Source of the DNA: Bog-756 sp963812885
GTDB lineage: Bacteria > Actinomycetota > Acidimicrobiia > Acidimicrobiales > RAAP-2
Assembly (NCBI GenBank): GCA_963812885.1
Contig: CAWEWZ010000009.1
Span: 1-64,000, forward strand
Reading direction: 5' to 3'
DNA: 64,000 nucleotides
Part shown: positions 54,387 through 62,475 of the stretch, one piece after another
Numbering within the stretch: position 1 is the stretch's first letter
Layout: each line of letters starts with the position of its first letter
Position numbers and translations under genes: made by a program
The notes under the pieces: model-generated
Told to the model about the DNA's origin: nothing
The model's input: the letters and a program-made list of their open reading frames with translations, nothing else
The model's database searches: none

Positions 54387-55046
54387 GTGCTGGACCGCTT
54401 CCACCCGCCGGTCGAGGAGTATCTGGAGACCATCTTCGCCCTGGAGGAAGAAGGCATCCCGGTCATCCAGGCCCGCCTGGCCGAACGGTTGGGCAAGGCC
54501 GCCCCCTCGGTGTCGGAGATGCTCGACCGCCTCGAGGCCGACGATCTCATCGTCCGCAGCTCGCGCCGGATCGCCATGACCGACAAGGGCGATGCCCTGG
54601 CCCGCGGCGTCGTCCGCAAGCACCGGCTGGCCGAGCGCCTGCTGGTGGACATCATCGGGCTCGACTGGGACAAGGCCCATCTCGAGGCCGGTCGGTGGGA
54701 GCACGTGATCTCCGACGACGTCGAGGACCGGCTGGTCGTGCTCCTCGGCAACCCGACCACCTGTCCGCACGGCAACCCCATCCCCGGCGTCGAGCCGGTC
54801 GGCCCCGAGCAGCGTCGCCTGGCCGAGGCCCAGCCCGGCGACCGGATCCGCCTCGAACGGATCACCGAGAGCGTCGAGCACGAGGCGGCATCCCTCTCCT
54901 ACCTGGGCGACCACGGACTCACCCCGGGCACCACCGCGCTGATCCAGGCCCGGGCCCCCGACGGCACGCTGACCCTGGAGGTCGACGGGGCCAGCATCGC
55001 CCTGGGACCGGCCATGACCAAGCGGATGTTCGTCGCCACCGCCTGA
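54387..55046 (+). CDS. DtxR/MntR-family metal-dependent repressor
   Basis: 219 residues with the DtxR domain order. The winged helix is EEYLETIFALEEEGIPVIQARLAERLGKAAPSVSEMLDRLE. The dimerisation/metal domain is VRKHRLAERLLVDIIGLDWDKAHLEAGRWEHVISDDVEDRL, then GNPIPG, then an SH3-like FeoA domain with HEAASLSYLGDHGLTPG. The DtxR ligand Met10 is Glu here, as in MntR-like proteins, and the Cys102 position (EACRWEH in DtxR) is Gly, while the Glu and His after it are kept. Mn2+ or Fe2+ sensing is expected, but the metal cannot be decided from this. The start is set by the -10 spacing. Confidence 0.83.
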   Translation: MLDRFHPPVEEYLETIFALEEEGIPVIQARLAERLGKAAPSVSEMLDRLEADDLIVRSSRRIAMTDKGDALARGVVRKHRLAERLLVDIIGLDWDKAHLEAGRWEHVISDDVEDRLVVLLGNPTTCPHGNPIPGVEPVGPEQRRLAEAQPGDRIRLERITESVEHEAASLSYLGDHGLTPGTTALIQARAPDGTLTLEVDGASIALGPAMTKRMFVATA

Positions 55047-55120
55047 TCCCGCGGACGCGGCCGCCGGCAGGAGAATCCGGGGAAAGGGCCTGTTGGCGGT
55101 CGATGGCAGTCCGGGACGGT

Positions 55121-55147
55121 TCAGCACTCACTAGAGTGGAGTGCCAG
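55121..55147. promoter_or_regulatory. CIRCE operator (HrcA-binding site)
   Basis: TCAGCACTC-N9-GAGTGCCAG matches the CIRCE consensus TTAGCACTC-N9-GAGTGCTAA at 15 of 18 arm positions with the exact 9-nt spacer. It lies 65 bp upstream of hrcA, as expected for heat-shock autoregulation of hrcA-dnaJ. Confidence 0.85.
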
Positions 55148-55212
55148 CACAGGGGCGTGTCCGATTCCGACCGGTCCGGTCGGAAGGGGTCCGATCCCCA
55201 CACCTGAGACCT

Positions 55213-56274
55213 ATGGCCACCTCCGATACCAGCCGCAGCGAAGACACCGCCGACAGCGGCGAGCTCGACGCCCGCAAGGCCGCCATCCTCAACGCGGTGG
55301 TCGCCGAGTACATCGGCTCGGCCCAACCGGTGGGATCCCAGCACGTGGTCGACGCCCCCGGGGTCAGCGTGTCGTCGGCCACGGTGCGGTCGGACATGGC
55401 CGCCCTCGAGCGCGACGGTTTCCTGGCCCAGCCCCACACCAGCGCCGGGCGCATCCCCACCGACAAGGGCTACCGGTTCTTCGTCGACCACCTGGCCGGT
55501 ACCGGCTCGCTCGACCCCAACGGCCGCCAACAGGTCCGGCAGTTCTTCAAGCACGCCCACGGCGAGATCGAGATGATGCTCGAGCGCACCTCGGGACTGT
55601 TGGCCGATCTGACCGATTGCACGGCCATGGTGATCGGGCCGTCCCACGAGTCGGCCGCCATCCGCTCGGTGCAGTTGGTCGGACTCGGCCCCCGCCTGGC
55701 CCTCCTGGTGGTCGTACTGGCCGACGGGGCGGTCCAGAAGCAGTCGGTGGAATTCGCCGACGAGGTGGACGACGTCGTCCTGTCCGCCGCCGCCGCCCGA
55801 CTGGCCGTCCACTCGCTCGGCGTCCCCGTCACCCAGGTGGCCCCCCACGCCGCCGCCACCGGGGACCCGGCCGTCGACGCCGTGGTCGGCTCGGGGCTCA
55901 GCGCCCTGCGGTCACTCCGGGAGGCCGACGGGGCGGAACAGTTGTTCGTCGGGGGATCGTCGCGGATGGTGGCCGCCTTCGACGCCGTGGAGACGGTGCG
56001 CTCGGTGCTGAGCATCCTCGAGCAGCAGCTCGTGGTGGTCACGCTCCTGCGGGACATCCTCGACACCGGTCTGTCGGTGGCCATCGGGACCGAGCACGGC
56101 ATGGAGCCGCTGGCGTCGTGCGCCATCGTGGTGATGCCGGTGTCGGTCGACGGCATGGAGGGCGGCACCATCGGACTGCTCGGCCCGACCCGTATGAACT
56201 ACCCGCTGGCCCTGGCCGCGGCCCGCGTGGTCGGCGACCAACTGGGTGCCCGGCTGAGCGAGGCCGGCCGATGA
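55213..56274 (+). CDS. hrcA: heat-inducible transcription repressor HrcA
   Basis: 353 residues. N-terminal winged helix: ARKAAILNAVVAEYIGSAQPVGSQHVVDAPGVSVSSATVRSDMAALERDGFLAQPHTSAGRIPTDKGYRFFVD, the typical HrcA signature. The GAF-like middle and C-terminus (TIGLLGPTRMNYPLALAAARVV) are complete. HrcA binds CIRCE and represses chaperone genes until GroEL is titrated by unfolded protein. A CIRCE site precedes the gene. dnaJ follows by 19 bp. Confidence 0.96.
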   Translation: MATSDTSRSEDTADSGELDARKAAILNAVVAEYIGSAQPVGSQHVVDAPGVSVSSATVRSDMAALERDGFLAQPHTSAGRIPTDKGYRFFVDHLAGTGSLDPNGRQQVRQFFKHAHGEIEMMLERTSGLLADLTDCTAMVIGPSHESAAIRSVQLVGLGPRLALLVVVLADGAVQKQSVEFADEVDDVVLSAAAARLAVHSLGVPVTQVAPHAAATGDPAVDAVVGSGLSALRSLREADGAEQLFVGGSSRMVAAFDAVETVRSVLSILEQQLVVVTLLRDILDTGLSVAIGTEHGMEPLASCAIVVMPVSVDGMEGGTIGLLGPTRMNYPLALAAARVVGDQLGARLSEAGR

Positions 56275-56293
56275 CCCGACGGAGGCCGACCGG

Positions 56294-57433
56294 ATGACCG
56301 AGGCCAATCTCTACGAGGTCCTCGGGGTCCGCAGCGATGCCAGCGACGAAGAGCTGAAGCGGGCCTATCGGGCCAAGGCGCGGGAATTCCACCCCGATGC
56401 CAACCAGGACGAAGGGGCGAGCGCCGAACGGTTCAAGGAGGTCAGCCTGGCCTACGAGGTCCTGAAGGACCCCGAACGCCGGGCCCGCTACGACCGCTAC
56501 GGCGCCGAGGGCGTCTTCGGCCCTGCAGCCGGCGGAGGCCCCGGTGATCCTTTCGGAGGCGGTCTGGGCGACCTGTTCGACGCCTTCTTCAACGGCATGG
56601 GGGGCGCGGCCGGCGGAGGGCGCGGCCGCCGCACCGGGCCCATGCCCGGCCCCGACGCCGAGATGGTCCTGCGGCTGTCGTTCCGGGAAGCCGTCTTCGG
56701 CGTGGCCCGCCAGGTGGACGTCGAGACACCGGTCCACTGCGACACGTGCGAGGGCTCGGGGGCCAAACCGGGGACGGCGGCGACCCGCTGCCCCGAGTGC
56801 GAGGGGGCGGGCGAGCTCCGGCGGATGCGCCAGTCGATCCTCGGTCAGGTGATCACCGCGGTTCCGTGCCCACGGTGCCAGGGCACCGGTCAGTACATCG
56901 AGAGTCCCTGTGCCGACTGCCGGGGCGAGGGGAGACGGAACGAGCCGCGCACCCTGACCGTGGACATCCCGGCCGGGGTGGACGAGGGCTCCACCCTCCG
57001 TCTGGCCGGTCACGGCCCGGCCGGCTTCCGGGGTGGGCCCAACGGCGCCCTCTTCGTCCATGTCTCGGTCCAGCCCGACGAGGTCTTCGAGCGATCCGGT
57101 GTGGACCTCCATGCCGCCGTGCACGTGCCGGTGACCCTGGCCGCATTGGGGGGGAGCGTCGGGTTCGACACCCTGGACGACTCCCGGGACCTGCCCATCG
57201 CGGTCGGGACCCAGTCGGGGACCGTGATCACGATCAAGGGCCTGGGTGTGCCCAAGCTGCGGGGCCGCGGTCGGGGCGATCTCTTCGTCCACGTGCAGGT
57301 GGACACCCCCACCGATCTCGACGACCAGCAGAGGGAGCTGCTGGCGTCGCTGGCCGGGGCGCGGGGCGAGGAGCTGGGTTCCACGCCGCCCGGCGAGGGG
57401 ATCTTCTCGAAGCTGCGTTCGGCCCTGGGCTGA
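56294..57433 (+). CDS. dnaJ: chaperone protein DnaJ
   Basis: 379 residues, complete type I DnaJ. The J domain has HPD at 33-35 (REFHPDAN). A Gly/Phe-rich region spans about 75-110. The zinc domain has four knuckles (CDTCEGSG, CPECEGAG, CPRCQGTG, CADCRGEG). The substrate-binding C-terminus ends IFSKLRSALG. It stimulates DnaK ATPase and delivers unfolded clients. The genes around it (hrcA-dnaJ-rsmE) form the common actinobacterial/Firmicute heat-shock order. It is the second DnaJ type, being linked to hrcA and not to dnaK-grpE. Confidence 0.97.
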   Translation: MTEANLYEVLGVRSDASDEELKRAYRAKAREFHPDANQDEGASAERFKEVSLAYEVLKDPERRARYDRYGAEGVFGPAAGGGPGDPFGGGLGDLFDAFFNGMGGAAGGGRGRRTGPMPGPDAEMVLRLSFREAVFGVARQVDVETPVHCDTCEGSGAKPGTAATRCPECEGAGELRRMRQSILGQVITAVPCPRCQGTGQYIESPCADCRGEGRRNEPRTLTVDIPAGVDEGSTLRLAGHGPAGFRGGPNGALFVHVSVQPDEVFERSGVDLHAAVHVPVTLAALGGSVGFDTLDDSRDLPIAVGTQSGTVITIKGLGVPKLRGRGRGDLFVHVQVDTPTDLDDQQRELLASLAGARGEELGSTPPGEGIFSKLRSALG

Positions 57434-57435
57434 AC

Positions 57436-58227
57436 ATGGCGGCCGGGGAGGCGGGAGCGGCCGATGCCCGTCCCGACCCGGTGCTCGTCTCAGCCAAGGC
57501 CATGGTCTTCGTGGACGACCCGGCCTCACCCGTCGTCGACCGGGCCGATGCCCACCATCTCCTCGACGTCCTCCGGCTCCGGCCCGGTGAGCTGGTGGTG
57601 GCCGCCGACGGGGCCGGGTCCTGGGTGGCCTGCCGGGTGGCCGCCGGCCCGGGCGGGTCCGTGTTGGACGCCATCCTGGTGCCCGACGGCGGTGTGACCA
57701 CCGTGGCCAGACCGGAGACCGAGGTCACCGTGGCCTTCGCCCCGGCCAAGGGGGATCGACCCGAGTGGGTGGTCCAGAAGCTCACCGAGCTCGGGGTGGA
57801 CCGGATCGTGCCCCTCCGCTCCCGGCGGGCGGTGGTCCGCTGGGACGGGGACCGGGCCATCCGGGCGGTCGACCGTCTGCGACGGGTGGCCCGGGAGGCC
57901 TCGGCCCAGTGCCGGCGGGCGTGGTTGCCCGAGGTGTCCGACGTCTCGACGGTGGGGGCCCTGGCCGGGTCGACCGGGGCGTCTCTGGGCCTGGCCCAGC
58001 CCGGCGGAGCGCCGCCCTCCCTGGCCCAGCCGGTGGTGGCCATCGGGCCCGAAGGGGGCTGGGACGACGCCGAACTGGCCCTCGCCCCGGGCACGGTGGG
58101 GTTGGGTCCGACCGTCCTCCGGGCCGAGACTGCGGCCGTCGCCGCAGGCACGATCCTGTGTGCCCTTCGCAACGGTCTGGTCCCGACCCTTGCGCAACCA
58201 CGCTCCGTGAGCAAAACTACTACGTAG
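57436..58227 (+). CDS. rsmE: 16S rRNA (uracil1498-N3)-methyltransferase RsmE
   Basis: 263 residues from ATG 57436, 2 bp after dnaJ. It is a SPOUT-class methyltransferase: an N-terminal PUA-like domain (HHLLDVLRLRPGELVVAADGAG), then PAKGDRPEWVVQKLTELGVDRIVPLRSRRAVVRW, and the C-terminal trefoil knot with IGPEGGW and LGPTVLRAETA (LRxETA motif). It methylates U1498 of 16S rRNA in the assembled 30S subunit. The dnaJ-rsmE order is conserved across many bacteria. Confidence 0.95.
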   Translation: MAAGEAGAADARPDPVLVSAKAMVFVDDPASPVVDRADAHHLLDVLRLRPGELVVAADGAGSWVACRVAAGPGGSVLDAILVPDGGVTTVARPETEVTVAFAPAKGDRPEWVVQKLTELGVDRIVPLRSRRAVVRWDGDRAIRAVDRLRRVAREASAQCRRAWLPEVSDVSTVGALAGSTGASLGLAQPGGAPPSLAQPVVAIGPEGGWDDAELALAPGTVGLGPTVLRAETAAVAAGTILCALRNGLVPTLAQPRSVSKTTT

Positions 58228-58311
58228 AGAGGCAGGGGCTCCTGTTGAGGGGTCGGTGGTGCGCGATGGAATCGCACGTACCGGCTGGCTCGCGTCGGAA
58301 CATGTGCCTCC

Positions 58312-58322
58312 GTAACAGTTAC
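58312..58322. promoter_or_regulatory. palindrome GTAAC-A-GTTAC upstream of the BldD-like gene
   Basis: A perfect 5-bp inverted repeat lies 46 bp before the start at 58368 in a 140-bp intergenic region. It contains the TNAC/GTNA half-sites of BldD boxes but with 1-nt and not 5-nt spacing, so autoregulation is only a possibility. Confidence 0.3.
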
Positions 58323-58367
58323 AGGGCCGGAGCTCAGGGGCGACCGGTACATTCACCGGAGGTGCGC

Positions 58368-58967
58368 ATGACGGTTATTGACAAGGGCATCAACCAACTC
58401 GACGACGACGACGAGCAGGAAGAGGCTGCTCGTATCGCCTATGCCCAGGCGGTGGGGGCCAGGCTCCGGACCATGCGCAAGCAGATGCGCCTCTCCCTCC
58501 AGGCTGTCGAGGCCATGTCGGAGCAGGAGTTCAAGGCCTCGGTGCTCGGCGCCTACGAGCGGGGCGAGCGGGCCATCTCGGTGCCCCGCCTCCAGCGGCT
58601 GGCCAAGTTGTACGACGTCCCCGTCGACCAGCTGCTCCCGCCCGACGACGTGGTGGCCACCCGGTGGGGGGCGGCCGGATCCTCCTCGGAGGAAGTGGCC
58701 CCGCTCAGCGCCCGACGGGCCATCCAGGCCGGTTCGGGGGCCGACAAGGTGGCCATCGACCTGACCAAGCTGCACACGGTCAGCGGTCCCGAGCGGGACC
58801 TGCTGCGCAGGTTCCTGAGCATGATCCAGGTCCACCGTCAGGACTTCAACGGCCGGATGATCACCATCCGGGCCGAGGACGTGCGCGCCATCGCCTGCCT
58901 GTTCGGGGTGACCCCGGACAGCATGGGCTCCCGCCTGGACGAGCTCGGGCTGCTCGTCAACGTCTGA
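58368..58967 (+). CDS. bldD: BldD-like XRE-family regulator with c-di-GMP-binding motif
   Basis: 199 residues with GGAGGTG 5 nt before ATG 58368. The N-terminal XRE helix-turn-helix (AVGARLRTMRKQMRLSLQAVE, SVLGAYERGERAISVPRLQRLAKLYDVPVDQLLP, about 28-92) and the C-terminal domain follow Streptomyces BldD closely. The BldD c-di-GMP signature RxD-x8-RxxD is present as RQD (157-159), eight residues, then RAED (168-171). BldD is a c-di-GMP-driven repressor of development and sporulation in streptomycetes. In this lineage it may control morphology or another c-di-GMP output. The linker (93-125) is longer and Ser/Ala-rich. Confidence 0.88.
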   Translation: MTVIDKGINQLDDDDEQEEAARIAYAQAVGARLRTMRKQMRLSLQAVEAMSEQEFKASVLGAYERGERAISVPRLQRLAKLYDVPVDQLLPPDDVVATRWGAAGSSSEEVAPLSARRAIQAGSGADKVAIDLTKLHTVSGPERDLLRRFLSMIQVHRQDFNGRMITIRAEDVRAIACLFGVTPDSMGSRLDELGLLVNV

Positions 58968-59260
58968 TGACCGGCGGCGCGATCGTGACCGAACAGATCA
59001 ACTGGCTGAGCACCAAGGAAGCCTCCGAACGCCTCGGCATCACCCTGCGCAGTCTCTACCGGTTCATCGACGAAGGTGATCTGGTGGCCTACAAGTTCGG
59101 CCGGGTGATCCGCATCCAGGAATCCGACGTGGACCGGTTCATCGATGCCAGCCGTATCTCCCCGGGAAGCTTGGAACACCTGTACCCCGAGGTGAAAGGC
59201 AACGGCAACGGGCGCGACCAAGTGAGCGCCCAGGGTGTGGTCACCAACGGGACCGGTTGA
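58967..59260 (+). CDS. excisionase/MerR-type helix-turn-helix protein
   Basis: 97 residues from ATG 58967, with a TGATG overlap with the bldD-like stop; GTG 58985 is an alternative. A single HTH_17 excisionase-type winged helix: WLSTKEASERLGITLRSLYRFIDEGDLVAYKFGRVIRIQESDVDRFID (about 14-62). The C-terminal tail is Gly/Asn-rich. No phage or plasmid genes are nearby, so it is probably a resident small DNA-binding regulator translated with the BldD-like protein. Confidence 0.8.
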   Translation: MTGGAIVTEQINWLSTKEASERLGITLRSLYRFIDEGDLVAYKFGRVIRIQESDVDRFIDASRISPGSLEHLYPEVKGNGNGRDQVSAQGVVTNGTG

Positions 59261-59616
59261 GCGAGCTGGTGGCCGACTGCCTGTTCTGTGCCATCGTGGC
59301 CGGCGAGGTGCCGGCCGACATCGTCCGGACCGACGAGCACACCGTGGCCTTCCGCGACATCAACCCGCAGGCGCCGGTGCACGTGCTGGTGGTGCCGAAG
59401 CGACACATCGTCAATGCCTCGACGGTCGACCGAGGCGATGCCGGCGAGGTGACCGCGCTGCTCACCGCGGCCCGCGAGGTGGCCCGGGCCGAGGGTATCG
59501 CCGGCGAAGACCGTGGCTACCGGTTGGTCTTCAACGTGGGTCCTGACGCCCTCAACTCGGTGCCCCACCTCCACCTCCACGTGTTGGGCGGGCGAACTCT
59601 CGGGCCCCTGGGCTGA
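59257..59616 (+). CDS. HIT-family nucleotide hydrolase/transferase (HinT-like)
   Basis: 119 residues from TTG 59257, which overlaps the preceding stop (TTGA). It starts CLFCAIVAGEVPADIVRTDEHTVAFRDINPQAPVHVLVVPKRHI, typical of HinT, and has the catalytic histidine triad HLHLHVLGG near the C-terminus. It hydrolyses adenosine phosphoramidates or related nucleotides in the cytoplasm. It is the last gene of the bldD-HTH-HIT group and is followed by a hairpin. Confidence 0.93.
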   Translation: MSELVADCLFCAIVAGEVPADIVRTDEHTVAFRDINPQAPVHVLVVPKRHIVNASTVDRGDAGEVTALLTAAREVARAEGIAGEDRGYRLVFNVGPDALNSVPHLHLHVLGGRTLGPLG

Positions 59617-59642
59617 TCGCCGGCCGCCTCATTCGGCCGATC
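59615..59642. terminator. hairpin after the HIT gene
   Basis: GATC-x2-CGGCCG (59615-59626, with small bulge) pairs with CGGCCG-ATC (59634-59642) across a CCTCATT loop, starting in the HIT stop codon. It is a plausible terminator before the phoH promoter. Confidence 0.4.
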
Positions 59643-59706
59643 CCCGGACCCCGGGCCATGGGGTGGCCGTCCCCGGTCCGCTGGTAGGGTCGGGGAGAGA
59701 ACGCAC

Positions 59707-60672
59707 GTGGCAGGCACCCAGGTCAAAATCCTCGTTCCCGGCAACCACCTCATGGCCGGCCTCCTGGGCCAGCGCGACGAGTTGCTGCGGCTGGTCGAGG
59801 GGGCGTTCGACGATGTGCGCATCGCCGTGCGGGGCAATGAGATCTCCATCGAGGGCGAGGGCGCCGAGCGGGTGGGGGCGCTCTTCGAGGAACTGATCAT
59901 TCTCCTCGAGTCGGGCCAGGGGCTTGACGCCGTGCAGGTGAACCGGACCATCGACATGATGGACGGCGACGTGCGCCCGTCGGAGGTCCTCACCTCGGAG
60001 CTGCTGCGGTCGGCGCGGGGGCGGACGGTGCGCCCGAAGACCGGCGGCCAGAAGGCCTACGCCGACGCCATCGCCTCCAACATCGTCACCTTCGGCATCG
60101 GCCCGGCCGGGACGGGCAAGTCGTACCTGGCGGTGGCCCTGGCCGTCCAGGCCCTGCAGGCCCGCCAGGTCAACCGGATCATCCTGACCCGACCTGCGGT
60201 CGAGGCCGGCGAACGCCTGGGCTTCCTCCCTGGCGACCTCATGGCCAAGGTCGATCCCTATCTTCGGCCGCTGTACGACGCCCTCCACGACCTGCTCGAG
60301 CCCGAGGGGGCGCAACGGCTGATCGACCGCGGGGCGGTCGAGGTGGCGCCCCTGGCCTTCATGCGGGGACGGACCCTCAACAACAGCTTCATCATCCTCG
60401 ACGAGGCGCAGAACACCAGTCCCCAGCAGATGAAGATGTTCCTCACCCGCATCGGCTTCGGATCCAAGGCGGTGGTCACCGGCGACATCACCCAGATCGA
60501 CGTGCCCGGGGGCCGGTCCGGCCTGCTCGGTCTCGAGGCGGTGCTGTCCGGGGTGCCGGACCTGGCCTTCGTCCATCTCACCCAGCGCGACGTGATTCGC
60601 CATCGGATCGTGGCCGACATCGTGGCCGCCTACGAGCGGAAGGCACCCTCGGAGGGCGACCTTGACCCTTGA
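59707..60672 (+). CDS. phoH: PhoH-family ATPase (PhoH-like RNase/helicase-type)
   Basis: 321 residues from GTG 59707, with GGGGAGAG upstream and TAGGGT further up as a -10. An N-terminal KH-like segment (DDVRIAVRGNEISIEGEGAERV) precedes the P-loop domain: Walker A GPAGTGKS at 132-139, ILTRPAVEAGERLGFLPGD, and Walker B FIILDEAQNTSPQQMKMFLTR with the PhoH signature VTGDITQIDVP. It stands upstream of ybeY as in most bacteria, where it is linked to 16S/RNA maturation. It overlaps ybeY by 11 bp. Confidence 0.94.
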   Translation: MAGTQVKILVPGNHLMAGLLGQRDELLRLVEGAFDDVRIAVRGNEISIEGEGAERVGALFEELIILLESGQGLDAVQVNRTIDMMDGDVRPSEVLTSELLRSARGRTVRPKTGGQKAYADAIASNIVTFGIGPAGTGKSYLAVALAVQALQARQVNRIILTRPAVEAGERLGFLPGDLMAKVDPYLRPLYDALHDLLEPEGAQRLIDRGAVEVAPLAFMRGRTLNNSFIILDEAQNTSPQQMKMFLTRIGFGSKAVVTGDITQIDVPGGRSGLLGLEAVLSGVPDLAFVHLTQRDVIRHRIVADIVAAYERKAPSEGDLDP

Positions 60673-61168
60673 CGTCTACGCCGCCGACGAGCAGTCGGAC
60701 CATCCAGTGGCCGTCGAACGTTGGGCCGGGCTGGCCCGGTCGGTGCTGGCCGCCGAAGGGATCGTCGATGAGACCGAGGTCTCCCTGTTGTTCGTGGACG
60801 AGCCGACGATCGCCTCGCTGAACGAGCGGTTCCTCGACAAGCAGGGTCCCACCGACGTGCTCTCCTTCCCCATCGAGGACGAGGCCGACCGGGGCGGCCG
60901 TTCGCCCGACGAGGGCGGGACGGGCCCGGGCTCGATCGAGCCCGACCCCGGTCGCCTGGTCCTCCTCGGCGACGTGGTCATCTGCCCGTCGGTGGCGGCC
61001 CGCAACGCCGTCGACCACGGGGTGACCTTCGACGACGAGATCGCCCTGCTGGTGGTCCACGGCCTCCTCCACCTGCTGGGCATGGACCACGAGGTCGACC
61101 AGGAGGCCGAGCGGATGGAGCAGCGCGAGCAGCAGCTGCTGGCCCGGTACTACCGCGTGCCCTCGTGA
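60662..61168 (+). CDS. ybeY: endoribonuclease YbeY (16S rRNA maturation factor)
   Basis: 168 residues from TTG 60662, overlapping the phoH end. Zinc-site motif HGLLHLLGMDHEVDQE (HGxLHLxGxDH) near the C-terminus, preceded by GPTDVLSFPIED. It processes the 16S rRNA 3' end and takes part in 70S quality control. A short Gly/Asp-rich insertion (RGGRSPDEGGTGPGSIEPD) separates the PTDVLSFP motif from LLGDVVICP. It is coupled to the next gene by a GTGA overlap. Confidence 0.95.
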   Translation: MTLDVYAADEQSDHPVAVERWAGLARSVLAAEGIVDETEVSLLFVDEPTIASLNERFLDKQGPTDVLSFPIEDEADRGGRSPDEGGTGPGSIEPDPGRLVLLGDVVICPSVAARNAVDHGVTFDDEIALLVVHGLLHLLGMDHEVDQEAERMEQREQQLLARYYRVPS

Positions 61169-62475
61169 CCGTCGGCGCCGTCGTCCTCATCGCCGCCGGC
61201 TCGTTCTCGGCGAGCGACGGGATCCTCATCATCGTGGTCCTGGTGCTGCTGGCCGTCTCGGCCATGCTGGCCCTGGCCGAGACCAGCCTGGTCCGCATGA
61301 GCAGGCACAAGGCCATGGCGCTGGTGGACGACGGGCGCCGCGGGGCCAAGGTGCTGGTCCGCCTCACCGAGAACCCCCAGGGCTTCCTCAACCCGGTCCT
61401 GCTGCTCGTCCTCATCTGCCAACTGGTCGTGGCCACCCTGGTCGGGATCCTGGCCCACAGCTGGTTCGGCGCCTGGGGCGTGGCCGCGGCCACCGTCTTC
61501 GAGATCGTGGTGATCTTCGTCCTCGGCGAAGCGGTGCCGAAGAACTGGGCCGTGCACCACCCCGAACGGGCCGCCCTGTTCAGCGCGCCGCTGGTCTCGG
61601 CCGTCGTCCGGTTCTGGCCGGTGCGGATCGTCTCGGGGGCCCTGATCGGCCTGGCCAATCTGTTCATCGGCGAGAAGGGCCAGTACCTCGGCTCGGCGGT
61701 GACCGAGTCGGAGCTGCTGGCCATGGCCGACGTGGCCCTCGAGGGGGACGTGATCGAGACCGAGGAACGCGCCTTCATCCGTTCGATCATCGAGTTCGGC
61801 GACACCGTGGTCCGCGAGGTGATGGTTCCCCGGCCCGACATGGTGACCATCGGTGCCGACGAGACGGTCGAGGTGGCGCTCGAGCGGGCCCTGGCGGACG
61901 GCTTCAGCCGGGTGCCGGCCGTCGAGCAGCAGGTCGACGACGTGGTCGGGATCGCCTACACGAAGGACATGATCCGCACGGTGCGGGCCGGGCAGGGCGC
62001 CGACCCGGTGCGGTCCCATCTGCGGGTGGCCCACTTCGTGCCCGAGACGAAGCGGGTCTCCGACCTGATGCGCGAGATGCAGGCCGAGAGCTTCCACCAG
62101 GCCGTGGTGGTCAACGAGTACGGCGGTACGGCCGGCCTGGTCACACTCGAGGATCTCATCGAGGAGCTGGTGGGGGAGATCGTCGACGAGTTCGATGTGG
62201 AAGAGCCGCCCTACGAGCGCCTGGGGTCGGGCGAGCTCCGGGTGAGCGCCCGCCTGCCCGTCGACGAGGTCAACGAGCTGATCCACGCCGAGTTGCCCAC
62301 CGGAGCCTGGGACACGGTCGGCGGACTGGTGTTCGACCTCCTCGGACACGTCCCGGTGGCCGGGGAGTCGGTATCGGTGGACGGGATGCGGCTGGTGGCC
62401 GACCGGGTCAATGGGCGACGCATCGAGCGGGTGCGGATCACACCCGCCGCCCCGGCCACCGAGGCGGACGGGTGA
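61165..62475 (+). CDS. CNNM/CorC-family transporter-associated protein (hemolysin-like, DUF21-CBS-CorC)
   Basis: 436 residues. The N-terminal DUF21 membrane domain has 3-4 helices (GILIIVVLVLLAVSAMLALAETSLVRM, LNPVLLLVLICQLVVATLVGILA, VFEIVVIFVLGEAVPKNWAV). Two CBS motifs follow (VREVMVPRPDMVTIGADETVEVALERALADGFSRVPAV, then VSDLMREMQAESFHQAVVVNEYGGTAGLVTLEDLIEELVGEIVDEFD), then a CorC_HlyC C-terminal domain. It is related to Mg2+/Co2+ transport proteins. It stands between ybeY and era, a conserved position. Confidence 0.92.
   Translation: MTVGAVVLIAAGSFSASDGILIIVVLVLLAVSAMLALAETSLVRMSRHKAMALVDDGRRGAKVLVRLTENPQGFLNPVLLLVLICQLVVATLVGILAHSWFGAWGVAAATVFEIVVIFVLGEAVPKNWAVHHPERAALFSAPLVSAVVRFWPVRIVSGALIGLANLFIGEKGQYLGSAVTESELLAMADVALEGDVIETEERAFIRSIIEFGDTVVREVMVPRPDMVTIGADETVEVALERALADGFSRVPAVEQQVDDVVGIAYTKDMIRTVRAGQGADPVRSHLRVAHFVPETKRVSDLMREMQAESFHQAVVVNEYGGTAGLVTLEDLIEELVGEIVDEFDVEEPPYERLGSGELRVSARLPVDEVNELIHAELPTGAWDTVGGLVFDLLGHVPVAGESVSVDGMRLVADRVNGRRIERVRITPAAPATEADG

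Noticed and set aside
58228..58367. BldD autoregulatory box upstream of the BldD-like gene
   Set aside because: The only palindrome (GTAACAGTTAC) has the wrong half-site spacing for the known BldD consensus, so it is kept only as a low-confidence site.
58967..59260. Excisionase-like gene as a sign of a prophage or integrative element
   Set aside because: No integrase, attachment-site repeats or phage genes nearby; it is coupled to conserved regulatory and housekeeping genes.
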